Counted from the first letter of the stretch, positions 7,963-16,448 are shown. The stretch: DNA of 64,000 nucleotides from Clostridia bacterium (GCA_017441385.1 JAFRXY010000041.1:57518-121517); one strand, 5' to 3'. Notes: generated by a model not told the origin, from the letters alone. Numbers and translations are program-made.

Positions 7963-9233
7963 TGAATAAAATGAATCCCACCTATGTAAGCGTACTTTCA
8001 CTGGTATTTCTGATCGCGTTCTCGGCGTATTTTTCGGCAACAGAGACGGCATTTTCCGGTGTGAACCGTATACGGCTCAAAAACATGGCGTCCGACGGCA
8101 ACAAAAAGGCTTCCCGGGCGTTAAAGCTCACGGATAATTTCGACAAGCTGCTTTCCACCGTGCTGGTGGGCAACAACATCGTGAACATTGCTGCTTCTTC
8201 CATCGCGACACTGCTCTTTACCTCCTTCTTCGGGGACGCCGGCGCGGCCATTTCCACCTTGGTGATGACGGTGCTGCTGCTGATTTTCAGCGAGATCACC
8301 CCCAAGAGCATTGCCAAGGAGGTTCCCGAGAGCTTCGCCATGTTCTCCGCGCCCTTCATCTCAGTCTTGCAGGCGCTTCTCACCCCCATCAACTGGATTT
8401 TCACCCAGTGGAAGAAGCTCATCGCCAAGCTGCTGAATGTGGAAGGCGGCGGCGCGATCACCGACGATGAGCTGATCACCATCGTCGACGAAGCCCAGAA
8501 CGAGGGCGGCATCGGGGAAAATCAGGGCGAGCTGATCCGTTCCGCGATTGAATTCAGCGACCTTGAAGTGGTTCACATTCTCACGCCCCGCGTGGACATT
8601 CTGGCCGCGGAGATTTCCACGCCGCCGGAAAAATTCGCTTCGATCTTCAAGAACAATCATTTTTCCAGAATTCCCGTCTATAAAGGCACCATCGACAACA
8701 TCGTCGGCATTCTCCACGAGCGGGATTTCTATGAAAAAATGTATTTCGACAAGACGGTGGACATTCCCTCCCTGCTGATTTCGGTGGAATACATTCCCAA
8801 GAACACCAAAATTTCCGAGCTGCTGAAAATCTTCCAGCACGCGCGGTGTCATATGGCGGTGGTCATCGATGAATTCGGCGGTACGGTGGGCATTATCACG
8901 CTGGAAGATATTCTGGAAGAGCTGGTGGGCGACATCTGGGACGAGAATGACGAGATCATCCGCGAAATCGAGCACTGCGACGACGGCGGCTACATTGTGT
9001 CCGGCATTGCCTCCCTCAGCAGGATCTTCGAAATGCTGGAGATCGAGGAGGACGAAAATTCCGAAGCCGTCACCATCGGCGGCTGGCTCACCGAACGCAT
9101 GGGCAAGATTCCTTCCGTCGGCGAAGGAGTGGAATTCGGCGGCTACCGCGTTTCGGTCTCAGAGGCGACCCCGAAACGGGTGGTCTACGTCAAGATTATC
9201 AGGCTCGACACGGCTGAACACAAAAAGACATAA
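7962..9233 (+). CDS. CNNM/DUF21-CBS-CorC membrane protein (HlyC/CorC family)
   Basis: A 423-residue membrane protein. Residues about 5-135 form the CNNM (DUF21) transmembrane domain with several hydrophobic helices and the FSATETAFSGVN motif; two CBS domains follow at about 200-325 (the second includes EFGGTVGIITLEDILEELVG in part), and a CorC/HlyC domain closes the chain. Relatives export or sense Mg2+ or Na+, with ATP or Mg2+ bound by the CBS pair. I start at the ATG at 7962, whose A is the last base of the preceding stop codon. A second ATG at 7971 is possible. Old names such as hemolysin are not supported. Ends at a strong terminator. Confidence 0.87.
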   Translation: MNKMNPTYVSVLSLVFLIAFSAYFSATETAFSGVNRIRLKNMASDGNKKASRALKLTDNFDKLLSTVLVGNNIVNIAASSIATLLFTSFFGDAGAAISTLVMTVLLLIFSEITPKSIAKEVPESFAMFSAPFISVLQALLTPINWIFTQWKKLIAKLLNVEGGGAITDDELITIVDEAQNEGGIGENQGELIRSAIEFSDLEVVHILTPRVDILAAEISTPPEKFASIFKNNHFSRIPVYKGTIDNIVGILHERDFYEKMYFDKTVDIPSLLISVEYIPKNTKISELLKIFQHARCHMAVVIDEFGGTVGIITLEDILEELVGDIWDENDEIIREIEHCDDGGYIVSGIASLSRIFEMLEIEEDENSEAVTIGGWLTERMGKIPSVGEGVEFGGYRVSVSEATPKRVVYVKIIRLDTAEHKKT

Positions 9234-9235
9234 AA

Positions 9236-9284
9236 AACTGCTCCGTCGACGGGAATTTCTCCCGGCGGAGCAGTTTGCTTTTTT
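9236..9284. terminator. Bidirectional terminator between convergent genes
   Basis: Long hairpin AACTGCTCCG...CGGAGCAGTT with an inner GGGA/TCCC pairing, A tract on the left and T tract on the right, so it can end the plus-strand CorC gene and the minus-strand glycosyltransferase gene. Confidence 0.85.
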
Positions 9285-9287
9285 CAC

Positions 9288-10499
9288 TCACTCGTTGTCC
9301 TTCTTCTTCATACTCTTGCGGAAGATAGGGCCAAACGAATTCCATTCTTCATAAATTTCCTCATAGCGCTTGTAGGCGTTGGCTACGGAATCGTCCCACG
9401 ACAGATAGACCTCCTTGGCGGCGCGTTCGCCCATCTGGGCAAGAGCGCTTCTGTCGTTGATGGCGTTCTGGATGGCGGCGGCAAAGGAATCGGCGTTTTC
9501 CTCGCTCAGATAGCCGTTGCGTCCGTCGGTGACAATCTCGGCGGCACAGCTGCCCTTGATCAGCACGCTGGGAGTGCGGCAGGCGGCCGCTTCCATCACC
9601 ACCAACCCGGCCGTGTCATAGGTCGAGGGGAAAAGGAAGAGGTCTGCGCGGGTGAAGTAACCCTTCAGAAGCGCACGGTCGTAAATAGGGCCGGTAAAGA
9701 GAGTCTGATTCATCAGTCCGGCCTTACGGGCGTATTCCTTGATTTCGGGAAGCTCGTATCCTCCACCGACGAAGATCATTCTGAATCTCACTCCCGCTGC
9801 CTTGACCTTGACCAGCGAGTCAAGAATGATTTTGATGCCCTTGTACCACTGCATTCTGCCGCAGTATAAGAACACAAGCTCACCGGAATGGAAACCGGTA
9901 TCGGCCTGCACCTTGCGCATGATTTCATCGGGAGCCGGATCGAGGGTAATGTCCGCGCCATTGACCATCACCCGGTAATCCCCCTTATAGCCAAGCGCCA
10001 GCAGGGAATCGGCCGCGCCTTTGCTCACTGTCCACACCTCATCGGCATAACTGAAATTGCTCACCACAATGGAAGCTGCCATTTTGTATAGCACTTTGTT
10101 TTGAACAGTAAAGGAAATGTCATCCTGAAACTTGGTGTGATAGGTCATGACAACAGGGAGTCTGTGATGTGAATTGACATTTCGCGCAATGTACGCAGCC
10201 GTAAACGGACTATGTACGTGAATCAGATCCAGATTCTGCTTGCGGACTTCCCGGATGGCGCCGACAGCAAAGGGATTGCCGGCGCGGTAGCGGATCCTTG
10301 TCTTATCTGTCGGAAGAGACATATAGCGGATGACGGGAAAAGCATAATTATCCTTTACATCCTTATACTTCGGCGTTACAACAACGCTTCTGCCATATTT
10401 TTCCTGAATGACTCTGGCGTAATTGACCACTGTATTGGAAACGCCGTCTATTGTCGGCGGGAAGGAATCATTAAATAGACCGATTGTCAGTTTCTTCAT
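9288..10499 (-). CDS. Family 4 glycosyltransferase (glycolipid/LTA anchor type)
   Basis: A 403-residue GT-B glycosyltransferase of CAZy family GT4. N-terminal GLFNDSFPPTIDGVSNTV is the opening seen in diacylglycerol or sugar-glycerolipid transferases; the C-terminal domain carries the nucleotide-sugar site with PSTYDTAGLVVMEAAA (the EX7E-like region, first acid replaced) near residue 310. I start at the ATG at 10499, five bases after GAGG; a GTG 24 bases upstream has no good site. Relatives make mono- or diglucosyl-diacylglycerol anchors in the inner leaflet, so a glycolipid role is likely but the donor and acceptor cannot be read from sequence. Single gene with its own promoter. Confidence 0.82.
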   Translation of the reverse strand: MKKLTIGLFNDSFPPTIDGVSNTVVNYARVIQEKYGRSVVVTPKYKDVKDNYAFPVIRYMSLPTDKTRIRYRAGNPFAVGAIREVRKQNLDLIHVHSPFTAAYIARNVNSHHRLPVVMTYHTKFQDDISFTVQNKVLYKMAASIVVSNFSYADEVWTVSKGAADSLLALGYKGDYRVMVNGADITLDPAPDEIMRKVQADTGFHSGELVFLYCGRMQWYKGIKIILDSLVKVKAAGVRFRMIFVGGGYELPEIKEYARKAGLMNQTLFTGPIYDRALLKGYFTRADLFLFPSTYDTAGLVVMEAAACRTPSVLIKGSCAAEIVTDGRNGYLSEENADSFAAAIQNAINDRSALAQMGERAAKEVYLSWDDSVANAYKRYEEIYEEWNSFGPIFRKSMKKKDNE

Positions 10500-10541
10500 A
10501 TTTTCCTCATAAACCCCTCTCACAGGCTATTATTCTAATTC

Positions 10542-10570
10542 ATTATAGCATAGTCTTTTATCAAATTCAA
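10542..10570 (-). promoter_or_regulatory. Promoter of the GT4 gene
   Basis: Minus strand TTGAAT, 17 bases, TATAAT. Together with the divergent promoter at 10621 it accounts for most of the 245-base gap. Confidence 0.7.
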
Positions 10571-10620
10571 CGATAAATCATATAAAAAACAGAATAAATT
10601 GAAAAAATTGCAAAAACAGG

Positions 10621-10649
10621 TTGAATTCGGAGTCAAATAGTATTAAAAT
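10621..10649 (+). promoter_or_regulatory. Promoter of the pduL gene
   Basis: TTGAAT, 17 bases, TAAAAT; followed after an untranslated stretch of about 80 bases by AGGAG and the start codon at 10745. Confidence 0.6.
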
Positions 10650-10744
10650 AGAATTGTATCTATACGCTGTTTCTCTCCCCCTGCCGGAATACATGCCAGC
10701 GCCGGGGCGCAGCGTAAATCTATTCAAACAGGAGATTGATACCA

Positions 10745-11317
10745 ATGAAAGTATTAGTTGAAACATCGGCACGCCACGTCCATGTGACAGATGAGCATCT
10801 CGCGGTTCTCTTCGGCGAGGGCTATCAGCTCACCAAGAAAAAGGATCTTTCCCAGCCCGGTCAGTTCGCCAGCAACGAACGCGTTGACATCGTCGGCCCC
10901 AAGGGCGTCATGCCCAACGTATCCATCCTCGGCCCGACACGCAAGGCTTCTCAGGTCGAGCTTTCACTCACCGACGCACGCAAGATCGGCATTGCCGCTC
11001 CCGTCAGGGAATCCGGCGATCTCGCCGGCACTCCCGGCTGCGTCATCAAAGGACCTGCCGGTGAAGTCACTCTTGAGGAAGGCGTTATCGCTGCCAAAAG
11101 ACACATCCACTTCACCCCCGAAGACGCGGAGAAGTTCGGCGTGAAGGATGCTCAGGTCGTTTCGGTCAAGATCGAGACTGCCGACAGAACCACCACTTTC
11201 GGCGACGTCGTTGTGAGAGTCAGCCCCAGCTACGCGGCCGCTATGCACATTGACACCGACGAATCCAATGCCGCCGGCTGCGCCGGTTACGTCGAGGGCG
11301 AGGTCATTGTCGACTGA
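10745..11317 (+). CDS. pduL: Phosphate propanoyltransferase (PduL-type phosphotransacylase)
   Basis: A 190-residue PduL, the zinc enzyme that converts acyl-CoA plus phosphate to acyl-phosphate. The two-barrel fold shows the metal ligands RHVHVT near residue 12 and KRHIHFTPEDAEKFG near residue 118. The N terminus starts directly with the first strand and lacks the amphipathic encapsulation peptide found in microcompartment PduL, so this is a cytosolic form. No shell protein, aldehyde dehydrogenase or acetate kinase gene is in the window. It probably replaces Pta in acetate formation (inference). The start is the ATG ten bases after AGGAG, not the upstream TTG. A terminator follows. Confidence 0.88.
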   Translation: MKVLVETSARHVHVTDEHLAVLFGEGYQLTKKKDLSQPGQFASNERVDIVGPKGVMPNVSILGPTRKASQVELSLTDARKIGIAAPVRESGDLAGTPGCVIKGPAGEVTLEEGVIAAKRHIHFTPEDAEKFGVKDAQVVSVKIETADRTTTFGDVVVRVSPSYAAAMHIDTDESNAAGCAGYVEGEVIVD

Positions 11318-11401
11318 AAATTCCGATAGTTTTGTGATATGGTTTGATATATGATTGTATGTCTGACCGTATGAATGTCATTTCTGATCAACCAACCGCA
11401 A

Positions 11402-11440
11402 TAAACACCCGTGCGCGATTATTCCCGTTCGGGTGTTTTA
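11402..11440 (+). terminator. Terminator after pduL
   Basis: Stem AAACACCCG / CGGGTGTTT with an 18-base loop and a T-rich tail; separates pduL from the next gene. Confidence 0.75.
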
Positions 11441-11571
11441 TCTTTGATGCAAATTAATAGATTATTTATATAAAATACACTAAAATTCATTATATCGCAG
11501 CCCAAACGGGTGTATAATATGAATAAGCAGGAATGAATATTCCATGCAATACATACGGAGGTGTTGGATTT

Positions 11572-12000
11572 ATGGATAACGCTCGCAGAGTTGCGGCGTT
11601 GTATCTGGAAGACAGCCGTGCACAGCTTGCGGCCAAGCTGCTTGCACTCTGCCGTGACAAAGGCGACAGAATGTCGGTGGTCGGAGTGTTCCCCAATTGC
11701 GGAGAAGAATACGCCGAACGCACAGAGGAACTTTTCAGATATTCGTCCTCAATAGGAGCAAACCTTACCGTGCTTTACAGCACACAGCCTGCGGCTGCCC
11801 TTCTGAAATATGCGGGGAGTCATGCCGTCACAGATATCGTCCTGAGTGAGAACGACACAAGCGGAGCGGCCAGACTTATCACCGGAATGCTGCCCGGTGT
11901 CTCAGTCTCACTGGTGCCGTCGGACAACGGCTCATACAACTGTTTCGCACCCGGCTTTCTTGCCGCCCATGCGGAGGGTGCAAGAATGACCCATGCCTAA
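11572..12000 (+). CDS. Small alpha/beta protein resembling a universal stress protein domain
   Basis: A 142-residue protein that I cannot name. The start is the ATG nine bases after CGGAGGTG; the longer frame upstream has no site. It alternates predicted strands and helices like the USP fold: SVVGVFPN (strand 2 region), SIGANLTVLYS near residue 75, HAVTDIVLSEND near 98, and GVSVSLVPSDNG near 120, comparable to the USP segment of KdpD-type sensor kinases. The typical G-2X-G-9X-G(S/T) nucleotide motif is not visible. It has its own TATAAT-like element (TGTATAAT) and is followed by a terminator, so it stands alone. Function unknown; fold assignment is inference. Confidence 0.65.
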   Translation: MDNARRVAALYLEDSRAQLAAKLLALCRDKGDRMSVVGVFPNCGEEYAERTEELFRYSSSIGANLTVLYSTQPAAALLKYAGSHAVTDIVLSENDTSGAARLITGMLPGVSVSLVPSDNGSYNCFAPGFLAAHAEGARMTHA

Positions 12001-12111
12001 GTTTACGCAGTCAAAATCAGAATGTAAAAAAACACGCACGATTAAATTGGAAAACAGTCAGATTTCCGGACACTGTTTCAGATGATCCGGAATAATGTGA
12101 AAATAGAAATT

Positions 12112-12153
12112 AAAACAGCCTGCCGTCAACATTCCTATACGGCAGGCTGTTTT
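12112..12153. terminator. Bidirectional terminator
   Basis: Near-perfect stem AAAACAGCCTGCCGT / ACGGCAGGCTGTTTT between the convergent USP-like and CPBP genes. Confidence 0.85.
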
Positions 12154-12169
12154 CTATCGAATCATGTTC

Positions 12170-12970
12170 TCAAAGAGTTCCGGAAAGATTGCCCAGAGCA
12201 AGCATCAGGAGTACCGCTATTCCGTTGGTCAGCATATGGCAGAAAACCGAACACCAGTAATTCTTTCCCAAATACGAACAGAGCACAAATCCTATTGCCA
12301 TCGGAAGATAGACCAGTATCGAAAGGAACTCATTCATATTGAATGTGAGATATATCGCACCGGAGGCATCAGTGGCAAAGAATACAAACTGGTAGACATG
12401 GAAAAAAGCGAAAAGGAATACCGACAGCACAACGCCCAGAACCCTGATCCAGCCTCTTCTGCTTGCGGTCATTGAACGGGATAACGCCGCGCGGAATACC
12501 GATTCCTCGGTGATAGGCGCTATGATAACCGCTAAAAGAATGATTTGCAGCGGGTACTGCTCCGCAAGCTGCATAACGATAGCGTTATTGCTGGTACTTT
12601 GCAGTTCGCCTCTCACCATGGCCAGCACCATCTGAATAATGACATTGGCGATGGTCGAGCAGAAATAACAGGTGATAGGCAGCCAGATGTAGATGGCTTT
12701 GAATTCCCTGAAAAAACTTTTCAGGTTGTTCCAAAAGAAACCTCCGAAGAAGAAAACCATCAGCAGCAGCGCACCGGCATTGACGATCATGTTGACTTCC
12801 ATAACGCCCAACGGCAGCTCGTACAGGCTGATCAAAACGGAAAGTGCCTCGGCGCAAAGCTGCTCAAACAAAAAAATCAACAGCATGACAAATACACCTT
12901 TTCCGGTCAGCACTGCCTCCGGCTGTACTCTGTCGTAATTCTGATGCATCCGATAAAGTGATTTAAACAT
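12170..12970 (-). CDS. CPBP (CAAX/Abi) family intramembrane protease
   Basis: A 266-residue polytopic membrane protein with about seven or eight hydrophobic helices. The three glutamic-type protease motifs are present: EESVFR (EExxxR) near residue 163, FFHVYQ (FxxxH region) near 200, and HMLTNG (HxxxN) near 248. Family members act as Rce1-like peptidases, or as bacteriocin maturation or immunity proteins and regulators. I start at the ATG at 12970, ten bases from AAGGG and about 55 bases downstream of a consensus promoter; the longer frame would begin upstream of that promoter. No peptide or bacteriocin gene is next to it, so the role is open. Confidence 0.85.
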   Translation of the reverse strand: MFKSLYRMHQNYDRVQPEAVLTGKGVFVMLLIFLFEQLCAEALSVLISLYELPLGVMEVNMIVNAGALLLMVFFFGGFFWNNLKSFFREFKAIYIWLPITCYFCSTIANVIIQMVLAMVRGELQSTSNNAIVMQLAEQYPLQIILLAVIIAPITEESVFRAALSRSMTASRRGWIRVLGVVLSVFLFAFFHVYQFVFFATDASGAIYLTFNMNEFLSILVYLPMAIGFVLCSYLGKNYWCSVFCHMLTNGIAVLLMLALGNLSGTL

Positions 12971-13025
12971 AATCGTCAGGCCCTTACAAAGATATTTTTG
13001 AAAAATCCAACACATTTCAAGATAA

Positions 13026-13054
13026 ATTATAACAGCTAAATTCAAAAATGTCAA
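13026..13054 (-). promoter_or_regulatory. Promoter of the CPBP gene
   Basis: Perfect minus-strand promoter: TTGACA, 17 bases, TATAAT. It lies inside the over-long reading frame of the CPBP gene and therefore supports the shorter start. Confidence 0.8.
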
Positions 13055-13102
13055 TAATATCAGGTGTAAATGATAATACCGATAAATCGTGCGAAAAATC
13101 AA

Positions 13103-13130
13103 TTGACATGGTGCGGATATATGCTAAACT
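13103..13130 (+). promoter_or_regulatory. Promoter of the TarI/IspD-type gene
   Basis: TTGACA, 16 bases, TAAACT, directly before the gene and divergent from the CPBP promoter. Confidence 0.65.
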
Positions 13131-13148
13131 ATTATTTGGAAAGAATAA

Positions 13149-13868
13149 ATGAAAGGTCTGATCAGTATGATTTACGCGGCGATTCTTGCCGGAGGAAAAG
13201 GCACCCGCATGGGGGGCGATCTGCCCAAACAGTTTCTGGAAATCAAAGGAATACCCATCGTGGTGCGGACGGTGCGGGCATTTATCGGCTGCGGAATTGT
13301 GGACGGCATTGTGCTTTGCGTGCCGCGCGATTACATGGAATACACCCGGGAGGTGCTGGACAAATACCACGCTACCGCCGGAAATGTCACTGTGATCGAA
13401 GGAGGCGCCGACCGAACGGGTTCCCTGGAGAACGCCTGCCGCTTCTTCCGGAGCAAAAACGAGATTTCTCCGGAGGATATTCTCATTACGCACGACTGCG
13501 TCAGACCGTTTGTTTCTGATGAGATGATATTTTCAAGCGTGAACGCCGCCATGCTCTACGGAGGAGCGACGGCTGCCATTCCCTGTGTGGACACCATATG
13601 CGTTTCGGCAGACGGAAAGGTGATCGAAAGCGTTCCCGACCGTTCGAAGCTCTACAGTGTGCAGACGCCGCAGACATTTGCCTTTCAGGATTTCTGCGAA
13701 ATCCTTTTTTCCCTGACGGACGAGGAAAAAGCCCGCGTCACCGACGCTTCCGCGGTCTTCCGTATGAGAGGCCGGAAGGTGGTACTGTCATTGGGCAGCC
13801 ATTCAAATATCAAAATAACCCATCCATCAGATATTCCCCTTGCGGAAAAGCTGTCGGAAACCTTTTAA
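13149..13868 (+). CDS. IspD/TarI-family cytidylyltransferase (probable ribitol-5-phosphate cytidylyltransferase)
   Basis: A 233- to 239-residue CTP transferase; starts at 13149 and 13167 (MIYAAILAGG) are both usable, the second matching family convention. The nucleotide loop LAGGKGTRMG and the lysine motif LPKQFLE are intact, followed by EGGADRTGSLENA, THDCVRPF and the C-terminal QTPQTF, VTDASAVF and SNIKIT segments. The SPEDIL / SLTDEEK / SNIKIT wording is closer to what I recall of TarI, which makes CDP-ribitol, than of IspD of the MEP isoprenoid pathway. The next two genes are a TagGH-type exporter, which favours a teichoic-acid-like role. A TarJ reductase, usually adjacent, is missing here, so IspD remains possible. 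Confidence 0.75.
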   Translation: MKGLISMIYAAILAGGKGTRMGGDLPKQFLEIKGIPIVVRTVRAFIGCGIVDGIVLCVPRDYMEYTREVLDKYHATAGNVTVIEGGADRTGSLENACRFFRSKNEISPEDILITHDCVRPFVSDEMIFSSVNAAMLYGGATAAIPCVDTICVSADGKVIESVPDRSKLYSVQTPQTFAFQDFCEILFSLTDEEKARVTDASAVFRMRGRKVVLSLGSHSNIKITHPSDIPLAEKLSETF

Positions 13869-13921
13869 TATGAATTTTCCAAAATTAACAATTTGGTTTA
13901 AAATACCCGCTTCCAATATGG

Positions 13922-13927
13922 TATAAT
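13922..13927 (+). promoter_or_regulatory. -10 box of the tagGH-like operon
   Basis: TATAAT about 60 bases before the permease start, with a TTAAAA 18 bases upstream as a weak -35. It suggests the exporter can be transcribed apart from the cytidylyltransferase. Confidence 0.5.
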
Positions 13928-13986
13928 TATATTGTATATGTGTGCGTTTAAGCATTTGACATTAAAATAATAACAAGAGGTTTTGT

Positions 13987-14814
13987 ATGGAAAGTGTAAA
14001 ATTATTCGTTCAGGAGCACCTGACATTTAAGAAACAGCTTGTGGAGCTTGCAAAAGCCGATATTATCAAGACCTACCGCGGGGCAAGCCTCGGCTGGCTG
14101 TGGGCGTTGATCAAACCTTCTATCACGATATTTGTCTACTTCTTCGCCTTTTCGATCGGCATCCGGGCTTCCAAACCTGTCACCAATTATTCCGGAGTGA
14201 CCTTTCCTTTCTTTCTATGGCTGATCGGCGGCATTATTCCGTGGTTCTATATTTCGGAAATGATGACGCAGGGCACCGACTGCATCAAGAAATACAACTA
14301 TCTTGTCACCAAAATGCGCTTCCCTGTATCGACAATACCCACATTTGTGAGTATTTCCAAAATGCTGATCAATATCACGCTGACGCTGGTGGTTATTCTG
14401 ATCTATTGCATTTATGGACATTTTCCGACGGTTTATTACCTTCAGATACTTTACTATATGATGTGTCAGTTTCTGCTGATGACTCCCTTCGCGCTCTTCA
14501 ACGCTACGCTGTCGGTCATCAGCCCCGACTACGGCAACCTCATCAAGTCCCTGACAACGGCGGTTTTCTGGCTTTCCGGCATTATGTACGACATTGCCAA
14601 AGTCAACAACCCTTGGCTCCGTAAAATGCTGAGGATCAACCCGGTGACCTACATCTGCACCGGCTACCGCGATTGCTATATCAATCAGAGATGGTTCTTT
14701 GAGGAAGTCAAGTATAAATCCACCATCGGCTTCTTCTGCGTACTGGCACTGATGTGGACGGCAAGTCTCTATATCTACAAAAAGACCCGCAAGGATCTGC
14801 CCGATGTGCTTTGA
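13987..14814 (+). CDS. tagG: ABC-2 type polysaccharide/teichoic acid export permease
   Basis: A 275-residue membrane protein of the TagG/Wzm/RfbA family with six helices. The N-terminal amphipathic part and KADIIKTYRGASLGWLWALI-like entry (KADIIKTYRGASLG visible at residues 19-32) are hallmarks, as is the ITLTLVVILIYC core and the C-terminal NPVTYICTGYRD segment. With the ATPase encoded next it should flip a lipid-linked polymer, such as teichoic acid or an O-antigen-like glycan, to the outer leaflet. The upstream cytidylyltransferase fits this. No polymerase gene is nearby, so the polymer is unidentified. Confidence 0.88.
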   Translation: MESVKLFVQEHLTFKKQLVELAKADIIKTYRGASLGWLWALIKPSITIFVYFFAFSIGIRASKPVTNYSGVTFPFFLWLIGGIIPWFYISEMMTQGTDCIKKYNYLVTKMRFPVSTIPTFVSISKMLINITLTLVVILIYCIYGHFPTVYYLQILYYMMCQFLLMTPFALFNATLSVISPDYGNLIKSLTTAVFWLSGIMYDIAKVNNPWLRKMLRINPVTYICTGYRDCYINQRWFFEEVKYKSTIGFFCVLALMWTASLYIYKKTRKDLPDVL

Positions 14815-14838
14815 TAACTATGATAAGGAGCAAAGGAT

Positions 14839-15711
14839 ATGCCTGATACTATCAATGAAACCAATGTAACCAACGCACCCGAGAAGGAAAATGCCGTGGC
14901 GGAACAATCAGCGCCCGAAACTCCCGCGCAGGAATACGGCGATGTTGTCATCCGACTGAATCACGTCACCAAGCAGTTCAAGCTCTTCAAGAGCAAAAAG
15001 AGCCGCCTGAAATCCATATTCAGCAAGAAGGTCAATTACACCATCAACACAGCCAACGACGATCTGACCTTTGAGATACGCCGCGGCGAATCGGTGGCCT
15101 TTCTCGGCAAGAACGGCGCGGGCAAATCCACCCTTCTCAAGATGATCACCGGCGTGCTGTTTCCCACCAGAGGCGAGGTGGAGGTCTACGGCGAAGTCAG
15201 CGCGCTGCTGGAGCTGACCGCGGGCTTTGACCCGGAATTCACCGGGCGGGAGAATATTTATCTGCGCGGGCATATGCGCGGCATGACCGACGACCTGATC
15301 AAAAAATACGAGGACACGATCATCGCCTTTGCCGACATCGGCGAATACATCGACCAGCCTGTCCGCACCTATTCCAGCGGAATGAAGGCCCGACTCGGCT
15401 TTGCTATCAACGCCAACATCGAGCCGGAAATCCTCATCGTAGACGAAGCGCTCAGCGTCGGCGATGCGGCCTTCCGCAAGAAGTGCAAGGAGATTGTCAA
15501 CAAGATTATCGCCGAGGACAATACCACCCTGCTGCTGGTCACCCATTCCAGCGTTATGGCCAAGCAATTCTGCAAGCGCGGTATCGTGCTCTACAACAGC
15601 AAGGTCTACTTTGACGGCGACATCGACGAAGCCATCCGGGTCTACGAGGAGGACATTCTGGAGGGCAAGCCTGCCCCGAAACCAAAGGCCAATTCCATAC
15701 TCAATCAGTAA
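14839..15711 (+). CDS. tagH: ABC polysaccharide/teichoic acid export ATPase
   Basis: A 290-residue ATPase of the TagH/Wzt family, 24 bases after its permease. Walker A GKNGAGKST near residue 95, signature YSSGMKARLG near 178, Walker B ILIVDEALSVGD near 200 and the switch histidine in VTHSS are all present. The first 45 residues are an acidic, non-conserved leader followed by the family's FKLFKSKKSRLKS segment. It ends shortly after the ATPase domain, so it lacks the C-terminal carbohydrate-binding domain of many Wzt proteins and the SH3-like tail of Bacillus TagH. Terminator directly downstream. Confidence 0.88.
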   Translation: MPDTINETNVTNAPEKENAVAEQSAPETPAQEYGDVVIRLNHVTKQFKLFKSKKSRLKSIFSKKVNYTINTANDDLTFEIRRGESVAFLGKNGAGKSTLLKMITGVLFPTRGEVEVYGEVSALLELTAGFDPEFTGRENIYLRGHMRGMTDDLIKKYEDTIIAFADIGEYIDQPVRTYSSGMKARLGFAINANIEPEILIVDEALSVGDAAFRKKCKEIVNKIIAEDNTTLLLVTHSSVMAKQFCKRGIVLYNSKVYFDGDIDEAIRVYEEDILEGKPAPKPKANSILNQ

Positions 15712-15724
15712 ATCTTTTAAAAAA

Positions 15725-15761
15725 ATCCCCTGTATTTTGCACTTGGCATCATACAGGGGAT
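15725..15761. terminator. Bidirectional terminator
   Basis: Perfect 10-bp stem ATCCCCTGTA / TACAGGGGAT between tagH and the convergent YtrA-type operon, with a long A run on the left and TTT on the right. Confidence 0.8.
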
Positions 15762-15772
15762 GTTTCATATCC

Positions 15773-16444
15773 TTACAGTTCCTTATTCTTGTAAATTTTC
15801 ATGCTCAGCAGCATGGAAAGGGCGTAAACGCCGACCGCTATAACCGCAACGCCTATAGCTGCCGGAATCGCCGGAACAGACGAGAGCGTCTCTATTGCGT
15901 CCATGAACGGAAACGAATCCTCGCTGCGTGAGGTCGCCATGAACATGCAGAACGCGGCGATCAGCATGGCGGGCACAACCATGACGGCGATCACGATGAA
16001 GCGGCTCTTCTGCACGCCGAATTTGTAGATGATGGGGGTCATGACCGCGATGTAGAGCAGAGAGAAGACGATAGGGAAAAGGTATTCCGCGAGGTCCGAC
16101 GGGATGCCGCCCAATGCCTTAAAGAGAATATTGCCGACGAGCATCACCAATGTCGTGAAGCCGATGACCAGCAGATTCACGATGTAGCGGCAGGTGACGA
16201 TCTGCTTCCGGCTCACGGGGAGCGCCGCCCCGAAGGAATCCCAGTCACACTGCTCGTCATATCCCGCGCAGGAGAGCGGGATCATGACGTTGATGACCAG
16301 CGCCATGATGGAAAAATAACTCATGCTGCCCCCGGAATCCTTCATGTTCATAAAGCCGAGCGCCAGATAAAACACCATCAGCAGACCCATGGTAAGCGCG
16401 ATCTGCTTGAGTCCGAGCAGATCTTTTGTAATAATGCCTTTCAT
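15773..16444 (-). CDS. ABC-2 transporter permease of a YtrA-type operon
   Basis: A 223-residue protein with six hydrophobic helices and the family motif GYDEQCDWDSFGAALPVSR (part), in which SFGAALPVSRKQIV near residue 80 is typical of the ABC-2 (DUF3796-like/PhoU-type) permeases encoded beside GntR regulators. It starts four bases after the ATPase gene with GGGAG upstream. Together they should make a drug- or peptide-responsive efflux pump of the YtrBC/BcrAB kind. Third gene of the GntR-ATPase-permease operon. Confidence 0.8.
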   Translation of the reverse strand: MKGIITKDLLGLKQIALTMGLLMVFYLALGFMNMKDSGGSMSYFSIMALVINVMIPLSCAGYDEQCDWDSFGAALPVSRKQIVTCRYIVNLLVIGFTTLVMLVGNILFKALGGIPSDLAEYLFPIVFSLLYIAVMTPIIYKFGVQKSRFIVIAVMVVPAMLIAAFCMFMATSRSEDSFPFMDAIETLSSVPAIPAAIGVAVIAVGVYALSMLLSMKIYKNKEL

Positions 16445-16448
16445 ATCA

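Noticed and set aside
7962..9233. Hemolysin
   Set aside because: The old HlyC-family name is not functional evidence; domain order is CNNM-CBS-CorC, a metal transport type.
10745..12000. Bacterial microcompartment locus because of pduL
   Set aside because: No shell proteins, aldehyde dehydrogenase or encapsulation peptide; the neighbours are unrelated.
12971..13102. N-terminal extension of the CPBP protease
   Set aside because: The region contains the perfect promoter and an untranslated leader for the shorter gene.
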